NCBI GenBank assembly: GCA_016490735.1
Contig: JAEMWC010000034.1
Span: 759,501 to 823,500 of the forward strand
Direction: 5' to 3'
Origin: Pachyseris speciosa
Taxonomy: Eukaryota > Cnidaria > Anthozoa > Scleractinia > Pachyseridae
Length of the DNA: 64,000 nt
Position 1 is the stretch's first letter, and each line of letters starts with the position of its first letter. The position numbers and the translations under genes were made by a program. Below are positions 54,500 through 64,000 of this stretch, piece by piece. Under the pieces are notes generated by a model. The model ran no database searches and was not told the DNA's origin. It saw nothing but the letters and a program-made list of their open reading frames with translations.

Positions 54500-57290
54500 G
54501 AGATTTCAATTCGAATGAAAGCTACTGAGTGTGGAGCTATTTATAGTTCTAACTACTGAGTCCGTGGATGAAATCCTAAAGTGTGGCAATTCAATTGAAA
54601 GCTACTGAGCTGTACTTTCCTGTGGTGCTGTTTATTATGCTGTACAAGATTTAAATGGTTCTAACAATTTGAGTCTAAGGATGGCCATTCAAATGAAAGC
54701 TACTGAGAAGTACTTTCCTCTGGTGCTGTTTATTATGCTGTGCAAGGTGTTTCTAACTTTTGAGTTTGTGGATAAAATCCTAAAGTGTGACCATTCAAAT
54801 GAAAACTACTAAGCAGTACTTTCTTGTGGTGCTGTTTGTTATGTTGTCCAAGACGTAAGTTCTAACGTTTAAGTTTGTAGAAAAATCCTAAAGTACAAAC
54901 ATCCTTATGAAAGCAAAGACGCAGTAATTTCCAACGGTATACTGTTTGCACTGCAACGCTGTAGAAAGTGGTTCTAACTTTTATGTCGTTGGATAAAATC
55001 CCGAATGGTACAGTACAGCCACTCAGATGAAAGCCTCTGAACAAACTACTAAATTGCAACGATTCGAATGAAATTAACGAGAATCGCTTTCCTATGGTGC
55101 TGTTTATTATGCTCCACAAAGTATTTGCGTTTGTGGTCGAAATCTTACTGACTTAAAAGAGCTATTAAACAGTTATTTGATACAGTACTGGTTTCTGCAC
55201 GACTGATCGTAAGAGGCAGGCTTCAGCTAGCAATCTTTGTCAGCCATTTCACTGTCTTAAACTTGACCTAACCGATGGTTGCCCTTATTCTCTACACAAG
55301 ACTTCTTTCAAATGTTTCAATATTGTAAGGAGAAATTGTATACTGATCGTCATTGCCGTAAATTCGATCGTGTTGCAATTTTATCCATATAAACTGATGA
55401 AATACGACCTTCTTCTTACTTTAGAAATGTTTGTCAAATAGACCTTTTCGCGGATTCTCACGTCATTTTGCACGGAGGCAAACACACCCGAAATTTTTCT
55501 TTAAAAATTATGGTGTTTCAATTTTCAACGACCCTTTGAGTTTTCTTCGCCACAAATATATTTCAAAGAATCCAGCTTTGTCTTCCATTTTCACAAAATA
55601 TATTGAAAACCGACAGCCGGTAACAATTTTATGAACCATTTTATTTTGAAGCTCATGAAATATTACCGACACGGTGTAGCGTATGTTAAACTTTATAGCA
55701 ACATATTAAGAAAATATATTTACTAGAATAAGTTTGCTAATTGAATTTTCCTTCAAACGAAAACATTTCTTCTTTCAGCGAAAATTTTGTGATATGGGTA
55801 GCAGTCCTGTTCCAACGGAAGCAATGCCGGTAAAACCATTTTTTCTGGAAAAATAAATATAATTGTTACGAGGAGGAACAACAACAACAACAATTCACTT
55901 TCCATTCCTCTGTTTTCGTTGTCACAGTGACATTTGTAAAACAAACGAGAGACGAGTCTTAAATGAGAGACAAAGCGACACCAGACCTGAGACCACCCCT
56001 TGGAAGACCTTTCTTACCGAATCTGTCATTTTAAATGGAGATAATCAATGCAAACGTTTTTGGAAAAAAAATGCTGTCGCAATTTTTTCAAGCTTTGAAG
56101 TCTGAAAGACTAATAAAGTGGCCTACGAGGAAAGCAAGATTGTTATATAAGTTAAGGCAAATAAAATGGCAATTTGTCGTTTCAAATTTCCTGACGTCGC
56201 CTTCGTCGTATTGCCCTGGTAATGTGGATGTCATTCACACCCATTTTTGGGAAGTTTAGTTTGTTCATTATTTAGGAGTTAAGTGAGGTAGTTGGTCTGT
56301 TTAAACTCAATCTGACAATTCAAATTTGGGATATTTTGGGGTCAAACGCAGGAGATTCTCCTCGAGTCAGGCACTGTAGTTCTCAAGTTCAGAGGGTGGA
56401 TGAAATCCCGAAGTGTAACCATTCAAAATGAAAGCCTTCCCTTTGGTGCTGTTTATTATGTTCTAAGTTTTGAGTCCGTGGATGACCATTCAAATGAAAG
56501 CTACGGAGCAGTACTTTCCTGTTGTGCTGTTTATTATGCTGTACAAGGTGGCTCTAAGTTTTACGTCTGTGGATGACATCCTAAAATGTGACCATTCAAA
56601 TGAAAGCTGCTGAGCAGCACTTTCCTGTGGTGCTGTTTATTATGCTGTACAAGGTGGTTTTAACTTTTGAGTCTGTGGATAAAATCCTAAAGTGTGACCA
56701 TTCAAATGAAAGCTGCTGAGCAATACTTTCCTGTGGTGCTGTTTATAATGCTGTACAAGGTGGTTTTAACTTTTGAGTCTGTGGATAAAATCCTAAAGTG
56801 TGACCATTAAAATGAAAGCTACTGAGCAGTACTTTTCTGTGGTGCTGTTTATTATGCTGTACAAGGTGGTTATAACTTTTGAGTCTGTGGATGAAATCCT
56901 AAAGTGTGACCATTCAAGTGAAAGCTACGGAGCAGTACTTTCCTGTGGTGCTGTTTATCATGCTGTACAAGGTGTTTCTAACGTTTGAGCCTGTGGATGA
57001 AATCCTAAAGTGTGACCATTCAAATGTAAGCTACTGAGCAGTACTTTCCTGTGGTGCTGTTTATTATGCTGTACAAGGTGGCTCTAACTTTTGAGTTTGT
57101 GGATGAAATCCTAAAGCGTGACCATTCAAATGAAAGCTACTGAGCAGTACTTTCCTGTGGTGCTGTTTATTATGCTGTACAAGGTGGTTTTAACTTTTGA
57201 GTCTGTGGATGAAATGTGACCATTCACATGAAAGCTACTGAGCTGTACTTTCCTGTGGTGCTGTTTATTATGCTGTAATCAGTTCTAGTA
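54500..57290 (+). repeat. ~106-bp satellite array, right arm (~14 copies, interrupted)
   Basis: The same unit as the left arm in inverse orientation (GTACTTTCCTGTGGTGCTGT, TTATTATGCTGTACAAGGTG). About five diverged copies occupy 54500-55115. Then 55116-56400 is other sequence, including a MITE piece at 55890-56010. About nine well-conserved copies fill 56400-57285, period 105-106 bp. One unit has a clean deletion at about 57205. Confidence 0.95.
55890..56010 (+). mobile_element. Partial GAGGCCTTCCAAGG-family MITE
   Basis: AATTCACTTTCCATTCCTCT and CAAAGCGACACCAGACC match the 34.6-kb copy, ending CCCCTTGGAAGACCTTTC. The left half is missing. Confidence 0.7.
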
Positions 57291-57299
57291 GTAGTTCAA

Positions 57300-58480
57300 G
57301 TTTTGATTCTGTGGACGAACTCCTTACTGGTGATGAAAGCTCATCTTTAATTTCCAAAGGTGCCGTTAATCAGGTTAACTGTCTTACGAAGCTCATAGCC
57401 TTCGCATTACTCAGATTCCTCTAATTTGTAGGCGAAGGGAAGGATGCTTATTTGCATAAGGTCGAACAAAATGGCCGGTTTCCCGCAAACGTCCCGCCAT
57501 TTCCATATACCTTCTCCGTTCAGCTGAAAATCCACTAGGTATTTGAATGGAACAGTAGTTCCTGGTTATATTCCATAATTATATCTGAAGAACGATATGG
57601 CACAAAACATTTTCACAAAAAAGAAACAAAATACCTTATCAAAATTTGGCCATTTAGAATCGAAATAAGAATGGAATAAAAGAAATGCAGAGTTTCGAAC
57701 AGAATAGTACGTTTTGAATAAACGTTTTGTTTGTCTCTAAACAAAAATGACGCGAGAAATCATAAAAAAGATCACCTACTTGCAAATCTTCACGAACAAT
57801 GGAAAAAAAGAAAAGAAACAAACAAACCAAAAAACAGAGCCAAAAATGTCGCGATAAACAATTTTCAAATGGTTATTTTCCGGAAGCGAAATTCATTTTA
57901 TAGTGCACCCATTTTCGTGTTTAAAATGTAAATAACCTAACTTACAAACATTACGAGAAGTCCATCATTTCCTTGGCTTGTCCTTCGATAGTCCTTTTCT
58001 TGCTTCTATTTTTTTGCATCAATGGAGAAATTATGCAGCCTGTCAGAAAAAAGAAATAAATTGAGTTTAATTAATACAGTTAGAACTGTGAGAATAAACT
58101 AGATTTGAGGATTTTCGGGTTCAACTCGGATTATATATTCGGGACAAGATTTTCGCAGACCCATAAATAACTGAATCTATATACATTTTGCGAGTCAAAC
58201 TTTATTCATGCTCAATGTTTTTGGAACAGAGTTAGTGTAACAGTGATGCACGTATAATATGTATGGGGCTGTGAGGATATCTTTTCTACAATCGGCTCGA
58301 AATTTAAGGGCTTCTCGGCTCGGTAAATATCCACCACTTTCACCAACACTGAGGTCAATAATTGTTTTAGCATATACCACACAAGCTGAATAACTAGCGG
58401 ACCAAAACATTACTTTATGTGTAACATTATTCACCGACAAGCGGTTGGAAATTTTAAAATCTCGCGCGCCGGCTGCTTAT
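57300..58480. other. No gene recognised
   Basis: AT-rich sequence right of the satellite array; no supportable exon or element. Confidence 0.45.
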
Positions 58481-58489
58481 TACACCCAT

Positions 58490-58855
58490 TTTGAAAATAA
58501 TGGTACTCCTTGTAATCTGATTGGCTCTCAACAGTGCAATTTATTCCCAAATTGTACCATTTTTACTCTAAATCGCATCCTTTCTGTAACTCATCAAAAT
58601 GAAAGTGAAATAATACTAACCTATCAAATTTCATGGATAAACAAATATTAATATTGACAAAAAAAACTGTGATTTCAACTGAAATGGGTGTAATAAAGTG
58701 GTAATTGAACTTCGTGTCATGCAATTTTGGTCTGAAATCATACTTGTGATTTCAAATCAAACACGCGCTGCGTGCTCGTTCGATTTTGAAATCACGCGTA
58801 TGATTTCAGACCAAATTGCACTCCACTCAGTTCAATTACCATTATTAATCACCTC
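58490..58855 (+). repeat. Dispersed 0.35-kb repeat, copy 2
   Basis: Same order of blocks as 13955-14290. Its right side carries a complete hairpin in which TGAAATCATACTTGTGATTT pairs with AAATCACGCGTATGATTTCA around a GCGCTGCGTGCTCG loop. Following sequence to 60193 holds nothing I recognise. Confidence 0.8.
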
Positions 58856-60193
58856 CGAGTTAACCAATCAGAGCGCACGAAAAGCACTATATTCACTTGT
58901 GTGGTATATACTAAATTAGGATACTGACAAGAGCTGACTAACAAACTTTTGAGTTACAGTTGCTAACACGATCAGTTTTTCAGCGCGTTGTTCATCCAGC
59001 AAAGTTTCGGCAAGACAACGTTGAGACCCCACAATAAACGAGATATCTTTATCTTTAATTTGATATACAAGTTGATAACGAGCATAATCTAACGCTTAAA
59101 TGTCAATGAAGTCGACGTGTTGTTTATCTGTATATTAAGGGAGCAAGAGAAGGTTGTACTTCAACTTACACTGAGTTGTGTTCCATTTCTTTGGTTTGTC
59201 TTTCTCGAGAAGCCCTCTTGTGAATCCTTCTCAAGACAGAAACGGCTGTTCAAGGTTTCCTGGTGGAAAGAATGGTGTTAAAATCGTGAGACGCATTAAC
59301 GGTTACCGGTCGTTTCTCCGCACTGCGGTTTAGTCGATTAGCTACATTTAAAAACTGACAAATACTACAATATTGTTCATTAAATTTACATGTAACACCA
59401 ACAATGCGATATACACAGAAACAATCCAGGTAATGTTTTAGCCACATTCACTTTCAGAATGAAAAATTATCAACATTCTTATACTTTGTAGCGAAACAAC
59501 TTCACAGGGAAAGGATTTTGTGGCGAAACGACCGGATACTGTCTTAACACAAGAGGTTACGATGACAAATTAGACATGGAACAATACTTTCTGTAATCAC
59601 CAATTTTAAAAGAAATACAACGCTATTTGGTTGTATTAGGTACAATGCGAAAACCCCGACTGTCTCATTTAAAGCACAACTTGACAATTACCTTGCAAAG
59701 AAACGAAGAAACCACATAACCGAGTCCCAAGACTTTGTCAGCACGTGCGTCCAGTGTTTGTCCAGAAAGTCATGTTTTCGTGATCAACGGCTGTTGGTTT
59801 TCATCTCAGAAGTCTCCAATATTACAATATCAAGTAGAAAAGTCGTTATTTCAACGCGCACAATGAACGCTTAGCTGAAATAACAAGCTGGTAGCTTGCG
59901 GGAAGCCATGTTGCGTTTCTGTTCTTGTCGCATGTGGAAGGTGACAGAACAGTATGAATAATAAAAAGTCGAGAATTTGCAATTTAAATAAGGAAATGTC
60001 CATTCAGTGCAAGGATAATGGGAAAACTGGAAATCACATTGCAAAACACTGAAAATCATAGCAAACGCAGCCTGCCTTTTTTGAAAAAAGGACTTTATTT
60101 CTAAAGTAACTCGCCTTATAATATCTTGGCACAATTTCATGACATTTTTGGGTTGTTGCAATTCGCAATACCTAAGCACCGCAAACGATAGAA

Positions 60194-60441
60194 GAGGCCT
60201 TCCAAGGTGTGGTCTGGTGTCGCTTTGTCGCTCGTTTACGACTCTGTCTGTCGCTTGTTTCGTTAGGGACAAATGTCACTGGCGAAAAGTCATTTCAAAG
60301 AGGACTGTAAAGTGAATTGTCGCTGTCGCAAACTGTCGCGTGTTTTCCGTCAATTTCTGTCGGTTGTCGGTGTTTTGGAAGAGGATTGTCGCCTGTTTTC
60401 GGAGCCATGTACCTCGTCGCATCTACCCCTTGGAAGGCCTC
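60194..60441 (-). mobile_element. MITE family with GAGGCCTTCCAAGG ends, best copy
   Basis: Perfect 14-bp terminal inverted repeats GAGGCCTTCCAAGG / CCTTGGAAGGCCTC. The interior is rich in TGTCGC words and is the inverse of 34603-34849. About 130 bp beyond the GST-C stop codon. Confidence 0.85.
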
Positions 60442-60574
60442 ATAGACTAAATGCACAGTATCTAACAAACAAACATAATCCTTGCGTTAAGCGCCTCGGA
60501 TATACTAAACTGTCTTTTTGAAAAAGGACGCAAAAGTTCGTCCAAATACTCTTTGCGTATGACTCCTTGTGGTT

Positions 60575-63500
60575 CTAATAGAAGCTTGCATAGTTGCTGT
60601 TAATTGGATGAGCCTTAAATTTGTCGGACTTCCTATAAGCAGCAATGGCAGGCAGCTCCTGAAGAAAGGAAACAGCAAAGCCACATTTTCAACAAATAGT
60701 TGCTTAAAAATAACGAAACAAAATTAAATTCAGGCCCCACCCCTCTCCCCACTGTTTCTGTGAAGTTCATCTCGTATCCAGATCTCCCTCATTATCATGC
60801 TTTCATCCGACCGCCCGACCTCAAAAGGGTACAGATTTCCACTACATATAAAACACACCGCAAAGAAAAGCCAAAGATAGAAGAACAACCCTACGTTATT
60901 TAGCAAACAGATTCCATTTTGCCGTCCGTGTGTACTCTGATAACGAACGGTAGACGTCAAAACTGGTAAGAACAAAGAAGTACGCTACGAGCCGTGACTG
61001 AGAGTCTTACCAAGTTTGACGTCCTCCGTTCGTTATCAGAGAACACACGCTCTGCCAAATGGAATCTATTTGTTTTATACATTGACTTTTGACTTTCTTC
61101 GGCTCATGACGTCATTCGCGCGTCCTTACATCAATCGCAAACTCCTCTATAAACCAATCAGAGTGCGAGGATGTCACCATCCATTGTATAAAAGTGAACT
61201 GAGAAGTACTCGCACAAATCTTTTTGTCTGTAAGTTCTACCATGCAAGTCTCTACTCAGTTTTTGTTACACTTTCAGATACTTTGATTTATCTGCTGCCC
61301 TCGCGGTTCACAGTCTACTTTTGCTACTCTTTAAAATGAATAAAAGTTAAACTTTGTTAACGTATCGCGTACTACGAAAATAAATAGACACTTCCCTCGA
61401 ATCCCTCGAACAAACCTCCCTGCACCCCCCCCCCCCCAACACTCCCCCTTCCACTCCCCGGGTCAGTGCAGCTGTAGATCAAAAGTGAATCAACGTCCCC
61501 TCAAAGGCTCAAAAGCACTAATTCCTCTAACGCCCACAACCGCTTATATTAACTTTTGTCATTTGGTGTAATTTAAGCACCTGAGCTCAGTTGTTCAAAG
61601 CATGATTAAGCTAATATCGGGTAGTTCATTCACTGAAAACATTTCCAGAAGATTTTCACCCTTACGTTTTGACTGGAATTGAACTTAACTTTAAGCGTAA
61701 AATTAGATTTTCAAAACCTTCTCAACGAGCGAGATAAAAACTTCGGTTAACTCTTAATCCTGGGTTAGCGTTAATCGGCTTTCGAACAACCGGGCCCTAA
61801 AGTACCTTCTTTTATCTGATGATAAAAGGCCAGTTAGAAAAAAGAAGATAACCATAAAACAAAGTTTCCTAAACGTTGCATTTCTCTTTTTTACACTTTG
61901 AATGCGCTTACTTAAATGATGTAATATTATGGTTTTAATAAAACATTCATTCATTTGAAATAAAAGGAATATTTTTACCTCAAACCGGGCGAGGAATTCC
62001 TAACGAGGAAAAGAGAATCAACGTTAGTTTGTTGTAAATAAGTTTAAAAAGGAACACACAGTCACAAACACATTGAAAACACTTGCTGTAGAGTTACCGC
62101 AGTCTCGAGCCAAAGAAATTAACCAGAACGTTTGATTCGCAGTCTGGAAAATAGCAGTTCCCCGACGTAATGTAACTAAGTCGACTAAACGGGTTCTTCT
62201 AAAATAAATTTTTTCATTTAACTGTAGAGCCACAGCCTGAGCAAAGAATGACCAATTGAGGTTGACGTTTTACAAACAAACATCTACTAAGAGTAGGCAA
62301 ATTTGTCATATGAATTGTACGGCCCCGCGCGCTCTTTCATTGTAAAACTGATGACAAAATCCCCTTATTAGCGCAAGCGGGGATGGAAAACGCCGTACGG
62401 CCCTGTTTGGGACACTTATATGATTTTAGAGGATTTCGCCGCGTCTAACCATGTAATTTTAATTTACAACCAGACTTAAAATAGAAACAACGTATTGGAT
62501 AATTTTTCTGTGGAAATTCAGGGACTTTTTTTATGAAAACTACATCTTCTGTGTGCTCATAAGAGGTCATATTATAAAACACTTATTGACTGAGTCAAGT
62601 CAGCTCGGGCCGGACGGGAAAATATTTCGCTCTCGGTCATGGCACACGGACCACGACCCAAATATTTTCTCGTCCGGCTCTCCCACTCAGTCAATAAGTT
62701 TACATTTTGTAACATTTTCACGTCTAAATCTTATCCAGGGACCCTCGTTTGGAGCTATTCTGGGGTAGGAATGCGCGGAATAATTGCTAACCGTGTCCTT
62801 TCCGGACTTATGCTCTTTTCGGAATGAACGAATTGAACAGAATGTAGATTACTCGAAGTTATTAGAGCACTCTTCAATTGAGTGTCGCAAACTTAAACTT
62901 TAAACTTTATTGAATTGAATATTGAATTACTCTGACCAATCACAACAGAAGTAAGCAGTGCAATGAGCCAATCAGAATACGAAGCAATTACATGTAGCCG
63001 GGCAAAAGCGCGGGAAAATGCGCGCGTGCAAGTAAAGAATTGTTTTGGTTTTGTTTCTCACTGGTTGAGAAAGTGGTGCGAGTTTTCCTGGCCAATCACA
63101 GAGCGCAGCAATGCAAAACTAAAGCAAAACGTGAATTACTTTCGACACTCAATTGAAAACCGCTCCATAGAAAGTAAGTAATCCATGTATTACTCGGAAT
63201 TTATGACCACAATAGGCAATATTGGTTAAGAAGACAGCGTTTGACGTCAGTTGACGACAAAGGTTCCCCACCGAGGTTGGAGAATTAGTAGCCTGCGTGG
63301 CAGACCTAGAAAGGAGAGGGGAGGGAGGGGAAAATCCCCTCTTCCTTTTCCCCTCCGTCCCCTCCCCTTTCTACGCCTGCCACGCGCGTAGGCTTGGGTA
63401 TAATCCCCATCTTCTTCCAGACTGGAAGATTTTGGGTGTTTCACTTGACAATTGCTCCTGTAAGAGTTCACAAGTTTCATGAGTACATCGGCCAACAGGC

Positions 63501-63614
63501 TGAACTAAATCTCGGCCTCTGTACCTTAAGGTTTGGATGAGCCTCAAACAAGGAGGCTTCAAAGATGCGATGTTGATCCAGCAGCTCAAAGAAGATGAAG
63601 TCAACAAACGAGAT
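60575..63614 (-). CDS. GSTM: Mu-class glutathione S-transferase GST-C, 3' three exons only
   Basis: Partial gene; the N-terminal exons lie beyond the right edge. Exons in transcript order: 63525-63614 (ISFVDFIFFELLDQHRIFEA...), 61979-61999 (EFLARFE), 60575-60658 ([20 protein letters not shown]...ASFY, stop TAG). All junctions are GT-AG and phase 0, as in GST-A. It keeps the tiny 21-nt exon that GST-A has and GST-B lacks, and the last exon is very close to that of GST-A ([10 protein letters not shown] in both), so C is nearer to A than to B. It encodes the end of the alpha-helical C-terminal domain that forms the hydrophobic substrate pocket; the glutathione-binding half is not visible. Orientation is convergent with GST-A. 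I found no convincing upstream exon in the last 386 bases. Confidence 0.93.
60905..61077. mobile_element. Hairpin element in GST-C intron
   Basis: AAACAGATTCCATTTTG pairs with CAAATGGAATCTATTTGTTT and the arms continue through CTGATAACGAACGG / CCGTTCGTTATCAG. Non-coding. Confidence 0.75.
61570..61800. mobile_element. MITE in GST-C intron
   Basis: The left CAGTTGTTCAAAGCATGATT and the inverted right CGGTTGTTCGAAAGCCGATT are similar. Same style of end as the element at 27783-27917. Confidence 0.55.
62581..62699. repeat. Hairpin element in GST-C intron
   Basis: ACTTATTGACTGAG pairs with CTCAGTCAATAAGT, and the inner GGCCGGACGGGAAAATATTT pairs with AAATATTTTCTCGTCCGG. Confidence 0.8.
63289..63395. 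repeat. Purine/pyrimidine hairpin in GST-C intron
   Basis: AGCCTGCGTGGCAGACCTAG pairs with ACGCCTGCCACGCGCGTAGGCT around complementary GGGAGGGGAAAA / TTTTCCCCTCC stretches. Foldback element about 130 bp from a GST-C exon. Confidence 0.7.
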
Positions 63615-64000
63615 CTGTCAAGTAACAAAGATTGCTCATTAGGAGAAGTTTACACTTGACAGCAGCCCCTGCTTGTCCTCTCAAAAACTGGTTAACACCA
63701 CTATAAGAGGGAGGAGGGCGGAAGGATGGAAGGGGTGAAAAAACTGGGACGTAACTACTCAAATACGGTTCTGTACGAATATAACATCGGTTGCTACGAA
63801 GGAACTTCAATGGATTAGCTAGCTTCTGGGACGTAACTACTCAAATACAGTTCTGTACGGATCTAACATTGGTTTTTACGAAGGAGCTCCACGTGTTATC
63901 GATTAGCTTCTGACAACTTTTCTGAACGAAGAAAACCCACACAGTATATTTGTTACTTAACGTCCACTAGAAGGCTAAAAATCTCGAACTCCTCGCGATA

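Noticed and set aside
63945..64000. Possible upstream exon of GST-C at the right edge (YREEFEIFSLLVD on the minus strand)
   Set aside because: It does not align with the equivalent exons of GST-A or GST-B and lacks a proper GT donor in the expected position.

Overview
The window is intron-rich, repeat-rich animal DNA. GT-AG introns, mu-class glutathione S-transferase (GST) genes, several clades of non-LTR retrotransposon (LINE) debris, tRNA-derived SINEs and many TTAA-, TA- and foldback-type non-autonomous DNA transposons fit an invertebrate. My best guess is an anthozoan cnidarian such as a stony coral. That guess is inference from overall style; no marker gene proves it. There are no bacterial operons, CRISPR arrays or rRNA genes. 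Almost all coding sequence lies in short exons, so I assembled the genes by hand from splice sites, reading phase and family alignment.

Left third (about 0.8-12.7 kb, minus strand): an apparently undescribed gene for a secreted protein. It has a signal-peptide exon, a proline-rich exon, six small phase-1/1 exons (three clear 66-nt copies of one 22-residue helical unit, a fourth divergent one, one exact half unit of 33 nt and one of 42 nt), and a longer exon after which the gene probably leaves the window on the left. The repeat exons were copied together with their introns. A LINE fragment sits exactly on one of the splice acceptors.

Middle (18.1-37.7 kb): two complete mu-class GST genes arranged head to head with 434 bp between their start codons. 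GST-B is on the minus strand (10 coding exons, 224 aa) and GST-A on the plus strand (11 coding exons, 217 aa). The shared intergenic region holds a match to the antioxidant response element consensus, an E-box-like site, a CCAAT box and a GC box. Both genes have the same intron positions and phases, except that GST-A has one extra intron near the 3' end.

Right third: a plus-strand LINE (38.9-41.1 kb), then a minus-strand LINE (42.2-47.3 kb) that has been hit by three separate insertions: a foldback element, a second LINE and a TTAA-flanked piggyBac-like element. From 49.7 to 57.3 kb two arrays of the same ~106-bp satellite lie in opposite orientation around a ~3.2-kb spacer. At 60.6-63.6 kb are the last three coding exons of a third mu-class GST (GST-C, minus strand), whose start lies off the right edge.

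If transcribed, the GSTs would give cytosolic glutathione conjugation of electrophiles; the divergent promoter suggests A and B could be co-regulated. The secreted repeat protein has no evident functional link to them.
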